This document shows positions 1 to 8,930 of a stretch of DNA of 64,000 nucleotides, one piece after another. Every line of letters begins with the position of its first letter. Position 1 is the stretch's first letter. This DNA comes from Polynucleobacter sp. 31A-FELB (GTDB taxonomy: Bacteria > Pseudomonadota > Gammaproteobacteria > Burkholderiales > Burkholderiaceae). The position numbers and the translations under genes were made by a program. The stretch lies in the NCBI RefSeq assembly GCF_018882405.1, contig NZ_JACVOO010000007.1:1-64000 (forward strand). The letters are read 5' to 3'. The notes under the pieces were generated by a model. That model worked only from the letters and a program-made list of their open reading frames with translations. It was not told where the DNA came from and ran no database searches.

Positions 1-96
1 GAATATATCCACTACTACAACCATGATCGGATCAAGCAAAAACTAAAGGGATTGAGCCCGGTGCAATACCGAACTCAATCCCTTCTGGTAACCTAA
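1..96 (+). CDS. IS3-family transposase OrfB, C-terminal 31 residues (cut by window edge)
   Basis: Frame 1 from base 1 is open to TAA at 94-96. It translates to a tail with [17 protein letters not shown] then LSPVQYRT, the hallmark end of the integrase-like (rve/DDE) OrfB of IS3-family elements. The catalytic DDE residues lie upstream of the window. The stop codon sits just inside the terminal inverted repeat, as is usual in this family. It is too short for a normal ORF caller, but the match to the family tail is clear. Confidence 0.82.
   Translation, partial: EYIHYYNHDRIKQKLKGLSPVQYRTQSLLVT
46..84. repeat. Perfect 11-bp inverted repeat inside the transposase tail
   Basis: AAGGGATTGAG at 46-56 pairs exactly with CTCAATCCCTT at 74-84. 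Inside the loop, CGGT (59-62) pairs with ACCG (68-71), so the whole can fold into one long stem with a small bulge. No T-run follows on the plus strand. On the minus strand the stem is followed by TAGTTTTTG, so transcription coming from phaP could stop here. A role in blocking transcription between the IS and its neighbour is inference. Confidence 0.6.
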
Positions 97-191
97 TCAA
101 ACTGTCCAACTTTTGTGGGTCAGTTCAAAAACTAGGGGCTTTTTTTATTTCCACTCTTGTGGAAAGAGGGTATTCAATACTAAGGTCCGTA

Positions 192-758
192 TTACTTTTT
201 CTTGCTGGATTTAGTCGCAGGCTTGCTGCTTGTTTTCATAGTCTTCTCAACTGAGCTAGTAGCATTGCTCAAATTTGTTTGAGCTACTTCAACCGCATGC
301 TTTACTGCCTTTTGGCTTGTTTCAAAAACGTTGGTAGCAGAGGCGATGGCTTGTTTCATGGCATTCACAGCAGCATCAGATCCTGCTGGTGCATTCTTAG
401 TCCAGTCTTCAACCAAAGCATTAATTTTTTTCTGGCCCGCTTGCATCTCTTTTTCAGCAGACTTTGTAAAGCTTGCTTGTGTTTCGTGGGCCAATTCATA
501 AAGATGGCGACTGTAGGCCATGATTTTTTCAGCCATCGGCTGGACGGCTTCTGATTGATGTGCCAGGAGTTGCTGAATATCTTTTACTTCCAGGGCTTTC
601 TTGGCGCTGCTCATGCTATCGCTTAGGCTTTGCTTAGCAATATGCATATTGAGCTCAACCAATTTCTCTATGCTTTGCAATGCTTGACTGGTAAGTCCGC
701 TTAAGGTCTCTAAATTTGCTTTTTGCGCTGCTGCTATTTGTTCTGGCGTTAAGTTCAT
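192..758 (-). CDS. phaP: Phasin family protein (PHA granule-associated)
   Basis: This 188-residue protein has no signal peptide or membrane segment. It is almost entirely amphipathic helix rich in Ala, Gln, Lys and Ser, starting with MNLTPEQIAAAQKANLETL, the typical start of the TIGR01841 phasin family in Burkholderiales. The last 20 residues are a Lys/Ser/Thr tail ending SSKKK, resembling the basic tails of phasins that may touch DNA or granule surfaces. Phasins coat polyhydroxyalkanoate granules in the cytoplasm. The start has AAAGGG a few bases upstream. It stands alone, between the IS end and a divergent exporter gene; no PHA synthase gene is in the window. A 3-hydroxybutyryl-CoA dehydrogenase at 12.0-12.9 kb is the only other gene of related metabolism. 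Confidence 0.9.
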   Translation of the reverse strand: MNLTPEQIAAAQKANLETLSGLTSQALQSIEKLVELNMHIAKQSLSDSMSSAKKALEVKDIQQLLAHQSEAVQPMAEKIMAYSRHLYELAHETQASFTKSAEKEMQAGQKKINALVEDWTKNAPAGSDAAVNAMKQAIASATNVFETSQKAVKHAVEVAQTNLSNATSSVEKTMKTSSKPATKSSKKK

Positions 759-830
759 TTCAATCCCTTTCTTGTGGACTCAATCTCTTTGCTCACTATG
801 AGCTATATCTGGAGCTTGTCAATTTAATTA

Positions 831-858
831 CGCACCATTTTACAGCAACAATGGTGCG
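831..858. promoter_or_regulatory. 9-bp inverted repeat upstream of phaP
   Basis: CGCACCATT (831-839) is repeated in inverted form as AATGGTGCG (850-858) with a 10-base spacer. It lies in the 205-base divergent gap between phaP (starting at 758, minus) and the EamA gene (964, plus), about 75 bases upstream of the phaP start. A TGC-rich stretch follows at 859-880. Phasin genes are commonly controlled by the repressor PhaR, which binds TGC/GCA-type motifs; whether this repeat is such a site is a guess. No T-run follows, so a terminator is less likely. I see nothing else in this gap. Confidence 0.35.
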
Positions 859-963
859 CTGCAACATAATGCACTACACAATTTATAAAGCGAGATATGG
901 GTATTCAAAAAGGCCTAAAATCAGTGATTAAATAAAAAACTCCACATTTTCAATAAGTTATCC

Positions 964-1851
964 ATGAAATTGAAGCTAGACAGCCTAATTGCACCACTAT
1001 TTGTAGTGATCTGGAGTACAGGCTTTGTAATTGCACGTTTAGCGATGCCTTACGTAGAGCCAGCCACCTTCCTATTTTGGCGATTTGCAGGCGTCTTAAT
1101 GGCCATGGCATGTCTCAGCCTAGTGTGGAAGATAAGCTGGCCAAGCTGGTCTCAAATGAAGCACATTGCGGTTGCAGGGATGTTGCTTCAGTTTGGCTAC
1201 TTGCTGGGCGTTTGGTTTGCTGTGCGCTTGGGAATGACGGCTGGTCTAGTGGCGATTATTGTTGGCTTGCAGCCAATTCTGACCGCTTGGTTTGCCGCCT
1301 GGGTTTCTGAGAGGGTGACTGGTCGTCAGTGGATCGGTTTGGGCTTTGGGTTTGCTGGTGTGGCTTTAGTAGTTGCGGAAAAAATTGGTTTCGCCCATAT
1401 CCCCTTGTTTAGCTATGTACTCGCCTTTGCCGCCTTGCTTTCAATAACATTTGGCACTCTCTATCAGAAGAAATTCTGCCCAGTATTCGATCTTCGCGCC
1501 GGCTCATCTATTCAGTTTGGTGTATCCGCTGTTCTCTGCTTTATTTGTATGTATTACTTTGAATCTGGCGTCATGGTGTGGAATGCTTCCGTTGTTGGTG
1601 CATTGCTCTGGGCAATTTTCCCGCTCTCTATAGGCTCGATTAGCCTGCTCTTTATGATGATTCGTAAAGGCGCGGCAACCAAGGTAACGAGCCTCTTGTA
1701 TTTGACGCCGCCAACCACTGCAGTAATGGCATGGTTCCTATTTGATGAGCCATTCACTTTAATGATGGCAGGGGGCTTATTGCTGACTATGACTGGCGTA
1801 GTACTGGTGAATCGTGGACAGGCCAGTGTTGTTGCGACGATTGCGGAGTAG
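964..1851 (+). CDS. EamA/DMT-family transporter
   Basis: A 295-residue very hydrophobic protein with about ten membrane helices arranged as two EamA repeats (roughly residues 5-140 and 150-285), the usual architecture and length of drug/metabolite transporter family exporters. The first helix region carries the characteristic IWSTGFVIARLAMPYVEP block, in which the proline after the first helix and a following FLFWRF are typical. Members export amino acids, their derivatives or other small metabolites across the inner membrane; the substrate cannot be read from sequence. The gene is divergent from phaP and is followed by about 100 bases before pbpG. The annotated ATG is the first in frame and no better start is visible. 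Confidence 0.88.
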   Translation: MKLKLDSLIAPLFVVIWSTGFVIARLAMPYVEPATFLFWRFAGVLMAMACLSLVWKISWPSWSQMKHIAVAGMLLQFGYLLGVWFAVRLGMTAGLVAIIVGLQPILTAWFAAWVSERVTGRQWIGLGFGFAGVALVVAEKIGFAHIPLFSYVLAFAALLSITFGTLYQKKFCPVFDLRAGSSIQFGVSAVLCFICMYYFESGVMVWNASVVGALLWAIFPLSIGSISLLFMMIRKGAATKVTSLLYLTPPTTAVMAWFLFDEPFTLMMAGGLLLTMTGVVLVNRGQASVVATIAE

Positions 1852-1960
1852 GCAGCACTATAAGCAGGTATTTTTACTGCCCATGCAGTCACTAATTGCT
1901 GCATAGAAGCAAAAGTTATTTATCATTCGGTATGTTAAAAGTTTTGGAAGGTATTTGGGG

Positions 1961-3013
1961 ATGCATTTGAATCGATTTAGGCTTATCGCTCTAGCTGTAT
2001 TTATGTCATTTGGCGTAGCCTTTTCTTTTCAGGCGGGTGCAGCTAATAAAGATTCTCAAGCAGCCAAGACGACTAAATCTTCAGCCAAATCAAGCGCTAA
2101 ATCAACCACTAAAGTAGAAATCAAGAAGGTCGCCAAATCTCCCAAGAAATCCAAGGCCGTTCGAACAACTGTTACACGTTCTAGCGACCCGGTTGTAGAA
2201 GCTAGACCTTCATTTGCAACTGCCTTGGGATTGCGCGGCCAGCATGATGATCTCAGTCTGAAGTCCAGCGTAGCAATGGTAGTCAATCAAGACACCAAAG
2301 AGGTTTATTTTGAGAAGAACCCCTCTGTAAGTCTTCCGATTGCATCTATCACCAAGCTAATGACTGCGATGGTAGTTCTCGACTCCAAATTACCACTTGA
2401 TGAAACTATTGTCATCAATGCAGATGATGTTCATATCTATAGAACTTCACGTCTTGCAGGCGGTACAGTATTAACGCGCGAAGAAGCCTTGTTGTTAGCA
2501 TTAATGTCCTCTGAGAATCGCGCCGCATATACTCTTGGTCGAAATTACCCAGGTGGTATTCCAGCATTTGTAGATGCTATGAATCGCAAGGCAAAAGAGA
2601 TTGGTATGACGCATTCGCATTTTGCAGACCCAACAGGGTTAATGAGTGAGAATGTGGCATCTGCTGAAGATCTCACACGTATGTTGAGCGCTGCTTATCA
2701 ATACAAAATGATTCGCGAGTTTTCGACTTGGCCTGATTTAACTATGGTGATTGCAAAACGTCCGCAGAAGTTCCTAAATACTAATCGTTTAGTACGTGCT
2801 GGTGATATGAATATTGGCCTGCAAAAAACAGGTTTTATTAATGCGGCTGGTAAGTGCTTAGTGATGCAGGCTAGAGTAAACAACACGCCGTTGTTGCTGG
2901 TTTTCTTAGACTCTGTTGGCACGCAGTCACGCTTTGCGGATGCGGTTAGAGTGCGTGACTGGTATGAGCGCATGCCTTCAGGTGAGCCGCATGCAATTCG
3001 TCGCTTAATGTAA
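1961..3013 (+). CDS. pbpG: D-alanyl-D-alanine endopeptidase (PBP7-like, peptidase S11)
   Basis: Cleaves D-Ala-meso-DAP cross-links in peptidoglycan in the periplasm. All three penicillin-binding motifs are present: SITK (catalytic Ser129 and Lys132), SEN (184-186) and KTG (289-291). An N-terminal signal sequence (about 1-28) is followed by a Lys/Ser/Thr-rich linker (about 30-70), common in burkholderial PbpG. The 350-residue length is a little above E. coli PbpG because of that linker. I prefer the ATG at 1961 over a TTG six bases upstream, because GGAAGG at 1946-1951 is well spaced from it. The following 28 bases to the convergent IclR gene hold no convincing terminator. Confidence 0.9.
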   Translation: MHLNRFRLIALAVFMSFGVAFSFQAGAANKDSQAAKTTKSSAKSSAKSTTKVEIKKVAKSPKKSKAVRTTVTRSSDPVVEARPSFATALGLRGQHDDLSLKSSVAMVVNQDTKEVYFEKNPSVSLPIASITKLMTAMVVLDSKLPLDETIVINADDVHIYRTSRLAGGTVLTREEALLLALMSSENRAAYTLGRNYPGGIPAFVDAMNRKAKEIGMTHSHFADPTGLMSENVASAEDLTRMLSAAYQYKMIREFSTWPDLTMVIAKRPQKFLNTNRLVRAGDMNIGLQKTGFINAAGKCLVMQARVNNTPLLLVFLDSVGTQSRFADAVRVRDWYERMPSGEPHAIRRLM

Positions 3014-3041
3014 GAGCTGTATTCGTAAACGAAATTCAGTT

Positions 3042-3860
3042 TTAGGAGTTTGGGTCGTTGACCTTGGGTTTGTAACCCATCCCCTTAGAAATCTGCAAAG
3101 CCGTATCTTGTAAGAGCTTCAGCCAATCCGCTTGAATGCGATCGGTAGGGGAGCTTAATGACAGTCCCGCTACTAACTTACCGCTGTCATCAAAAATCTC
3201 TGCGGCAACACAGCTAACACCCAACTCTAATTCTTCATTATCCCGAGCATGGCCTAATTTACGCACTTGATTGAGTTCTGAATCCAGTTTTCCTAATTCG
3301 GTAATACTATTTCTAGTGTGCCCAGCTAAGCCAGTACGAGTAACGTACGCTCGAACTTGGCTTGGATCATCACTTGCCAGAAACAATTTGCCTACCGATG
3401 TGAGGTGAAGCGGTGCGCGACCACCAATAGCACGAACTACTTGCATGCCAGAGCGCTCGCTATATGCACGATCGATGTAAACAATTTCATCACCTTGGCG
3501 TACTGATAGGTTGATAGTCTCGCCAGTGAGTTTATGTAGGGCTCGCATTGGTGCTTGAGCGGCCTCGCGAACTGAAAGGCGCGCCTTAACCAAATTCCCA
3601 AGCTCGAGTAATTTAAGGCCAAGACGATAGGTGCCGCCATCGCCACGTTCTACGAGCCGGCAGGCAACTAGGTCATTCAGGATGCGATGCGCTGTAGAGG
3701 GGTGTAAATCTGTCTCTTCAGCGAGATTTTTAAGGCTACTGGACTCTTCATGGGTTGCTAGGGCATCGAGCAGATTCATCATGCGCTCAACTACCTGGAT
3801 GGCTGTTTTGCCAGCCTCGCCAGGCACTTTTGCTACTTTTTCAGGTTTGCTCGTGGTCAT
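3042..3860 (-). CDS. IclR-family transcriptional regulator
   Basis: The protein has an N-terminal winged helix-turn-helix (about residues 15-75, with HPSTAHRILNDLVACRLVER as recognition region) and a C-terminal IclR effector-binding domain (about 90-265) containing the usual RxxxPLHLTSVGKLFLAS-type segment. The total of 272 residues is normal for the family. IclR proteins bind small carboxylates or aromatics and control catabolic operons; the ligand is unknown here. The open frame begins nine codons earlier (3887), but that extension has no ribosome site and I prefer the ATG at 3860. It lies 66 bases or more upstream of pyrD on the same strand yet ends before pbpG, so it gives no clue to its targets. 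Confidence 0.88.
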   Translation of the reverse strand: MTTSKPEKVAKVPGEAGKTAIQVVERMMNLLDALATHEESSSLKNLAEETDLHPSTAHRILNDLVACRLVERGDGGTYRLGLKLLELGNLVKARLSVREAAQAPMRALHKLTGETINLSVRQGDEIVYIDRAYSERSGMQVVRAIGGRAPLHLTSVGKLFLASDDPSQVRAYVTRTGLAGHTRNSITELGKLDSELNQVRKLGHARDNEELELGVSCVAAEIFDDSGKLVAGLSLSSPTDRIQADWLKLLQDTALQISKGMGYKPKVNDPNS

Positions 3861-3952
3861 GCTGTTAATTGTAGCGATTTTTATCAAAATTGCACAATAT
3901 GAAACGCGATTTCAATGCCAAAAAGCGATTATTGAGCCTTCAGCCTTCTAAG

Positions 3953-4984
3953 CTACTTTTTTAATGCAGCTGCGCACTCAGAGATCAATTTTGGACCGCG
4001 ATAAATTAGGCCGCTATAGAGCTGAACTAGACTCGCACCAGCCTCCATTTTTTCCTCTGCATCCTTGCCAGACAGAATGCCGCCTACGCCAATAATGGGA
4101 ATAGCGTCACCTAAATACTGCTTAAGACTCTTCACCACTTCAGTAGAGGCAATGCGAACTGGAGCGCCAGACAGGCCGCCAGCTTCTTGTCCAAATTCAA
4201 GACCTTGAACTGCGTCACGTGCAATCGTTGTATTTGTCGCGATGATTGCATCAATCTTAAATTCAAGCAAGAGATCGGCAATGAGTTTGATGTCATTTTG
4301 ATCTAGGTCAGGTGCAATCTTTAAAAAGAGAGGTTTGCGCACACCATGCATATCGCATAGGGCTTCACGCGCTAAATGCAGAGAGCCAAGTAAGGCGCGC
4401 AACATCTCTTCGCCTTGAAGGGCACGTAAATTCTGTGTATTGGGGGAGGAGATATTGACGGTGATATATGAAGCAACTTCATATACCGCTTCCATGGCCG
4501 TGACGTAATCGCTAGCAGCATCCTCAATTGGGGTGCTTGCATTCTTGCCGATGTTTAAACCAACGATGCCACCATTTTGCCAATATGAAGAGTTGCGAAC
4601 ACGCTTGACACATGCATCGACACCATCGTTATTAAAGCCCATGCGATTAATGATGGCCTGCGCTTGCGGTAAGCGAAACATGCGGGGCTTTGGATTGCCA
4701 GGTTGTGGCCTCGGCGTGACTGTACCGATTTCTAAAAAACCAAAACCTAAGGAGCCAAGGGCATCAATGTGTTTGCCATCTTTATCTAGTCCGGCGGCAA
4801 GCCCAACTGGATTTGGAAAGGTAATGCCGCATAAGTTTCTGGGATCGGCAGCAGGTTGCTCAACTAGGTGACGCAATAAGCCCCAGCGCTGCGCGCGATC
4901 AAGATTGCTCAGGGTCAGGTTGTGCGCCTGCTCTGGGTCTAAAGAAAATAGCCAAGGGCGTAGAAGAGGATAACTATCGATCAT
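3953..4984 (-). CDS. pyrD: Dihydroorotate dehydrogenase (quinone), class 2
   Basis: Oxidises dihydroorotate to orotate in pyrimidine synthesis and passes electrons to the quinone pool at the inner membrane. The length of 343 residues with an N-terminal amphipathic extension marks the membrane-associated class 2 enzyme. FMN- and substrate-binding blocks are intact: [10 protein letters not shown] (about 61-70), NRMGFNNDG (113-121), [11 protein letters not shown] (177-187, with the class-2 active-site Ser180) and the C-terminal GVGGI and [11 protein letters not shown] blocks. It is the last gene of a tight minus-strand run after bpt (9-base gap), probably co-transcribed with Nudix-aat-bpt. Confidence 0.96.
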   Translation of the reverse strand: MIDSYPLLRPWLFSLDPEQAHNLTLSNLDRAQRWGLLRHLVEQPAADPRNLCGITFPNPVGLAAGLDKDGKHIDALGSLGFGFLEIGTVTPRPQPGNPKPRMFRLPQAQAIINRMGFNNDGVDACVKRVRNSSYWQNGGIVGLNIGKNASTPIEDAASDYVTAMEAVYEVASYITVNISSPNTQNLRALQGEEMLRALLGSLHLAREALCDMHGVRKPLFLKIAPDLDQNDIKLIADLLLEFKIDAIIATNTTIARDAVQGLEFGQEAGGLSGAPVRIASTEVVKSLKQYLGDAIPIIGVGGILSGKDAEEKMEAGASLVQLYSGLIYRGPKLISECAAALKK

Positions 4985-4993
4985 GGGTAGATA

Positions 4994-5749
4994 TTATGGC
5001 CCAATGATGGGTTGCCAATGATCATCCATCAATCCTTCTATGGGCTGGAACTTGGCCTTATAGGACATTTTTTCACTATTCTCGATGTAGTAGCCGAGAT
5101 ATAGATAGGGCAGATCTAATCCTAGGGCCTGCTGAATTTGCCACAGAATGCTAAAGCTCCCATAGCTGGCAGAGGTATTGCTGGTATCAAAGAAGGTGTA
5201 CACAGAAGAGATGCCTTGATCCAAGACATCGATCATGCTCACCATTCGAAGGCGTCCTGGATGGGGGTCATGTGGACCATCACGAAATTCAACGATTCTC
5301 GAGTTGACTCGACTTTGCAATAAAAATTGCATGTACTGGTCTTGGCTATCTTCACTACCTTGATCCATATCGCCACCAGAATGGCGATTGCTTTGGTAGG
5401 TTTGATAAAGCTGATAGTGCTCTTCTTGGTAGCCTAAATTCAGAACACGAATATCTAGTCCCGCATGTTTTTTCCAGGATCGTTTTTGACTACGGTTTGG
5501 TGCAAACTGTTTTACTGGGATGCGGGTTGCTGTGCAGGCATTGCATTCATCGCAATAGGGTCGATAGGTATATAGACCGCTACGACGAAAACCCGCATTG
5601 ACTAGTTCACCATATAAATCAGCATGTATGAGGTGTGAGGGCGTAGCCACCTGTGAGCGAGCAGTCTTGCCTGGCAAATAGCTGCAAGGATAGGGTGCTG
5701 TTGCATAGAACTGAAGCTCGGTTAAAGGAAGTTCTTTTAATTGGGTCAT
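4994..5749 (-). CDS. bpt: Aspartate/glutamate leucyltransferase (N-end rule)
   Basis: Transfers leucine from leucyl-tRNA to proteins with N-terminal Asp or Glu, marking them for ClpAP degradation. The 251-residue protein has the family's N-terminal ATE block ([13 protein letters not shown], then [20 protein letters not shown] around 56-76, where the Cys residues are conserved) and the C-terminal ATE block with [12 protein letters not shown] replaced around a long acyltransferase-like fold ending in YKAKFQPIE. Its ATG overlaps the aat stop codon as ATGA (5746-5749), so the two N-end rule transferases are translationally coupled. This pairing is common in Betaproteobacteria. Confidence 0.94.
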   Translation of the reverse strand: MTQLKELPLTELQFYATAPYPCSYLPGKTARSQVATPSHLIHADLYGELVNAGFRRSGLYTYRPYCDECNACTATRIPVKQFAPNRSQKRSWKKHAGLDIRVLNLGYQEEHYQLYQTYQSNRHSGGDMDQGSEDSQDQYMQFLLQSRVNSRIVEFRDGPHDPHPGRLRMVSMIDVLDQGISSVYTFFDTSNTSASYGSFSILWQIQQALGLDLPYLYLGYYIENSEKMSYKAKFQPIEGLMDDHWQPIIGP

Positions 5750-6483
5750 AGCCAGTGACGCAAAATTGCTTTATCAAATGTCCAAGGAATCTCTATATTA
5801 GTTTGCTTTAATGCAACTTGCAGATGAGTTAAAAATTCAGCCCGAGATATTGGTGCCGCCCCCAAAGAGTCTAGGTGGGCGGTTTCTTGCTGACAGTCAA
5901 TCATTTCGACTTGATGTTGCTCGCACCAAGCTGCAAGGGCGGCTAAAGCAATTTTGGAGGCGTCGGTTTGATGGCTGAACATCGATTCTCCGAAAACCAT
6001 CCCGCCAAATGCAACGCAATACAGGCCGCCAATCAATAGCCCATTTTCAGTTACCGCAATACTGTGTGCATGACCTTGCTCGTGAAGTTGCGTATAAGCA
6101 TCCATGATTTCATGGGTGATCCATGTGCCATCTTGATCTTTTCTCCTGGCGGTTGCGCAAGAGCGAACGACTGCTCCGAAATCATCATCAACGACGATGT
6201 TTTTTTGAGGATCCGTTAAAAAGTGTCGAATAGTTTTCTTCAGCGAGTCATGGCACTTAAAGTTCTTAGGCTTCAATACCATTCGGGGGTTGGGTGACCA
6301 CCATAAAACTGGCTGATTATCCGAGTACCAGGGGAATATTCCCATTTGGTAGGCGCGAGCTAGTTGCCCTGGATAGATACGCTCACTAACTGCTATTAAG
6401 CCAGGAACGCTCGGGTCTGGATCTGCGCAATCAATTGGGTTAGGAAATTCATCCTGAGATCCCAGCCAGTTGATATTGCTCAT
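5746..6483 (-). CDS. aat: Leucyl/phenylalanyl-tRNA--protein transferase
   Basis: Adds Leu or Phe from aminoacyl-tRNA to proteins with N-terminal Arg or Lys, the second branch of the bacterial N-end rule pathway. The sequence has the family blocks [35 protein letters not shown], the substrate-pocket [10 protein letters not shown] and the [20 protein letters not shown] segment. The open frame extends to 6546, but the first 21 codons overlap the upstream Nudix gene and lack family similarity. I place the start at the ATG at 6483, giving 245 residues and a 13-base gap. Cytoplasmic; part of the Nudix-aat-bpt-pyrD run. Confidence 0.94.
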   Translation of the reverse strand: MSNINWLGSQDEFPNPIDCADPDPSVPGLIAVSERIYPGQLARAYQMGIFPWYSDNQPVLWWSPNPRMVLKPKNFKCHDSLKKTIRHFLTDPQKNIVVDDDFGAVVRSCATARRKDQDGTWITHEIMDAYTQLHEQGHAHSIAVTENGLLIGGLYCVAFGGMVFGESMFSHQTDASKIALAALAAWCEQHQVEMIDCQQETAHLDSLGAAPISRAEFLTHLQVALKQTNIEIPWTFDKAILRHWL

Positions 6484-6496
6484 GATCTTGCGATGA

Positions 6497-7057
6497 TTAG
6501 ATTTTTTCTGTTGGCAGAATATCTCTGCTGCGAACACCAAACTCAAGACCCGAATCGAATACTCCTGCGGTGCGATCGGCGAAGAACCACTCTAGAGTTT
6601 GTTTCACTGTTGGAAAGGCAATATCACTCCACGGAATATCTTGCTCATTGAATAGGGCAACTTCAAGACTCTCGTCTCCTGCTTGAAAGTCAGGTGAAGT
6701 CATTGTGGCTAGATAGAAGAGGTGAACTTGCTCTGCATGTGGCACATTAAGTAGGGAGTACAGCGGGCCGATCTCAACAATGGCGCCAGCCTCCTCTTGA
6801 GTTTCCCTTGCTGCACCAGTGCTGGTACTTTCACCAAGTTCCATAAATCCAGCGGGAAGAGTCCAGTAGCCATGGCGAGGTTCTATGGCACGACGACACA
6901 ATAAAACTTGCTTGCCAAAGACGGGAATGCTGCCGACCACGTTGCGTGGATTGAAATAATGAATGCTTCCGCAAGAATCGCAAACATGACGTTCCCGCGA
7001 ATCATCCGCAGGAATCTTGATGCTAATAGGTGCTGCGCAGTGCGAGCAAAACTTCAT
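6497..7057 (-). CDS. Nudix hydrolase with N-terminal zinc ribbon
   Basis: The 186-residue protein starts with a four-cysteine zinc ribbon (Cys4, Cys7, Cys26, Cys29) and then a Nudix domain. The Nudix box is complete from Gly70: Glu76, then RETQEEAGA at 84-92, matching GX5EX7REUXEEXGU with the metal-binding glutamates present. Such zinc-ribbon Nudix proteins resemble the NADH pyrophosphatase group but lack its SQPWPFPxS signature, so the substrate (an NDP-X dinucleotide or sugar nucleotide) is open. The gene lies 9 bases after pabBC and 13 before aat, all on the minus strand and probably one transcript. Confidence 0.86.
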   Translation of the reverse strand: MKFCSHCAAPISIKIPADDSRERHVCDSCGSIHYFNPRNVVGSIPVFGKQVLLCRRAIEPRHGYWTLPAGFMELGESTSTGAARETQEEAGAIVEIGPLYSLLNVPHAEQVHLFYLATMTSPDFQAGDESLEVALFNEQDIPWSDIAFPTVKQTLEWFFADRTAGVFDSGLEFGVRSRDILPTEKI

Positions 7058-7066
7058 GCGGTCTTT

Positions 7067-8893
7067 CTAAAAATGGGCGGGGATGTGGCCACGTAGTGCA
7101 TTACTAAGCATAATCTCTTTTGCATTTCGTACATCATCAATAGTCAGGTTTGCCTCATGGGCATTCCACTTGGGATCATTCAATATGATTGACCTCATTA
7201 CCCCTGGCAGTAGACCCGCTGTGACTGGTGGCGTAAGCCAGCGATCGCCAGACTTAATAAAGATGCTGCTTCTTCCGCCCTCGGTAACAAAGCCTTGTTC
7301 ATTAACAAAAAGAGCGTCAAAGCCGCCATGCTCTTCTGCTAATTTCCAGGTCCGATCATAAATATCTCTACTACTCACTTTATGCCTCAGTAAAACATTG
7401 CCTGAGTGAAGGGTGGCATTGCCTCGGTCAGGAAGAATGTCGCTTGCCCAATAAATCTTTACGGAATTTGCTAATGGACTTATTGGGGATATTCGATAGC
7501 TGGGCTTTCCTGAATGATCTAAATCCAATCGCAAGCGGTAGTCGGTATCGCTAGAGATATTTTCGCAAGCACTCTCAATAAGCTTGCTTATGTCGGTCAT
7601 GGAGTGGGGGATGCCAAGCGCTAAGGCTGAATCAGACAGGCGCCCTAGATGAAGTTGCAGATGCTGAGCTTTACCTTCCCGAACTAAGATTGTTTCAAAC
7701 AAGCCAAGCTTACTAGGGAGCTTACTTAAGAAGGCCGCTTTAATTTGGCACTCTTCCCACTCTTGTGCAGCTTCAGAATCAATCGTAATGCCGGCGCCTA
7801 TTCCCAATGTGAATGTTGCAGCATGCGAATCGTTATCTCGTTCAATTTCAAGCGTGCGAATAGGGACGCTAAATGCAAAGTCACCGCTAGGATCCATCCA
7901 GCCAAGTGCGCCGCAATAGTAACCGCGATCTTGTGGCTCCAATTCTTGAATGATTTGCATGCTGTGTTTTTTGGGAGCCCCAGTTACAGAACCACAAGGA
8001 AAGACAGCATTGAGTACATCATGCAACTCAATTCCTGGCTTTATTTCAGCTTGCACGGTTGATGTCATTTGCAGCACATCACCGTACCTGGCAACCTCAA
8101 AGAGCTCAGGAACAGTAACGGTTCCCGGTAAGGCTAAGCGGCTCAGATCATTGCGTAGCAAATCGACAATCATGACGTTCTCTGCTTGATTCTTGGTATC
8201 TGCTGACAAGTGCTCCGCTGAATCATTCAGTGCACTAGCTGTGCCTTTCATAGGCATAGCTTTTAGAGTGCCGCCTTGCTTCTGAATAAATAATTCAGGG
8301 GACTGGGAGAGAATGTAGTTAGAGTCACTCTCAATAAATGCGCCAAATCTTCCTGGCTGGCGACTTCTTAATCGTGCATATAGTGCAAGTGGGTCACCAT
8401 AGGCCTCTCCCGTAATCCGAAAGGTGTGATTAATTTGATACGTATCGCCATTACGAATGTACTCTTGAATGGTCTCAATATCAGATTTGAATTGCTCTTC
8501 ATTAATAGAAAAGTGTAGATTGGCAATACCTGCAACTTGAGCTTCAGACCCCACAGATGAAAAGCGATTCTCAATGAGGGTATCAACACTTTCTTTACTT
8601 AAGCACTCATAAGATTCAAAAGACCATGCCTGTATTAGCGGGTGACTTTTCTTATCCCCGGCAATAGGTCGATCTATCTTGTGGATGTATAGGCCCAGCT
8701 CATAAGCAAACGCTGCGACAACATATTCGCCTTGACTTAATGCTTTGCGGATATCCCGTAAGCATTGATCTACAGCGGCAATTGTTTCTGAATGACTGGA
8801 CTGCGGGTAGACAGTCCAGTGTTGAAGTGCATGTTCATAGAGGCGGCTGCTAGGCCTAGCCTGAGTGCTCTGGGCATCATCGAGCAAGATCAT
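7067..8893 (-). CDS. pabB: Fused aminodeoxychorismate synthase component I / aminodeoxychorismate lyase
   Basis: A 608-residue fusion that makes p-aminobenzoate for folate. Residues about 1-390 are the chorismate-binding PabB part, with PMKGTA, IVDLLRNDLSRLA, DVLQMTSTV and the FPCGSVTGAPKKHSMQII block. Residues about 395-608 are a PabC-like class IV PLP lyase, with LGLFETILVREG, KVSSRDIYDRTW (candidate PLP lysine) and a VTEGGRSSIFI block. With a PabA amidotransferase, which is not in this window, it could convert chorismate through to PABA. PabB-PabC fusions are common in Beta- and Gammaproteobacteria. The ATG at 8893 is the first in frame. Confidence 0.93.
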   Translation of the reverse strand: MILLDDAQSTQARPSSRLYEHALQHWTVYPQSSHSETIAAVDQCLRDIRKALSQGEYVVAAFAYELGLYIHKIDRPIAGDKKSHPLIQAWSFESYECLSKESVDTLIENRFSSVGSEAQVAGIANLHFSINEEQFKSDIETIQEYIRNGDTYQINHTFRITGEAYGDPLALYARLRSRQPGRFGAFIESDSNYILSQSPELFIQKQGGTLKAMPMKGTASALNDSAEHLSADTKNQAENVMIVDLLRNDLSRLALPGTVTVPELFEVARYGDVLQMTSTVQAEIKPGIELHDVLNAVFPCGSVTGAPKKHSMQIIQELEPQDRGYYCGALGWMDPSGDFAFSVPIRTLEIERDNDSHAATFTLGIGAGITIDSEAAQEWEECQIKAAFLSKLPSKLGLFETILVREGKAQHLQLHLGRLSDSALALGIPHSMTDISKLIESACENISSDTDYRLRLDLDHSGKPSYRISPISPLANSVKIYWASDILPDRGNATLHSGNVLLRHKVSSRDIYDRTWKLAEEHGGFDALFVNEQGFVTEGGRSSIFIKSGDRWLTPPVTAGLLPGVMRSIILNDPKWNAHEANLTIDDVRNAKEIMLSNALRGHIPAHF

Positions 8894-8930
8894 GCTATTG
8901 ACCGTCAGAGCTCAAATAGGCCTAGAGAAT

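Larger units (their letters stand above)
1..127 (+). mobile_element. Right end of an IS3-family insertion sequence
   Basis: The window opens inside an insertion sequence. Bases 1-96 encode the C-terminal end of an IS3-family transposase. Bases 103-127, read on the minus strand, start TGAACTGACCC and continue CACAAAAGTTGGACA, which fits the terminal inverted repeat of IS150-type IS3 elements (TG at the tip, then a GTTGGACA-like block). The element therefore probably ends at 127. Its left end, and any target-site duplication, lie outside the window, so I cannot tell whether the copy is intact. From 128 to the phasin stop at 192 there is only a 7-bp hairpin (148-154 with 159-165) and short A/T runs. 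Confidence 0.8.

Noticed and set aside
716..931. 71-residue plus-strand frame in the phaP upstream region
   Set aside because: It begins inside phaP on the other strand, has no ribosome site and no family resemblance; part of it covers the inverted repeat at 831-858.
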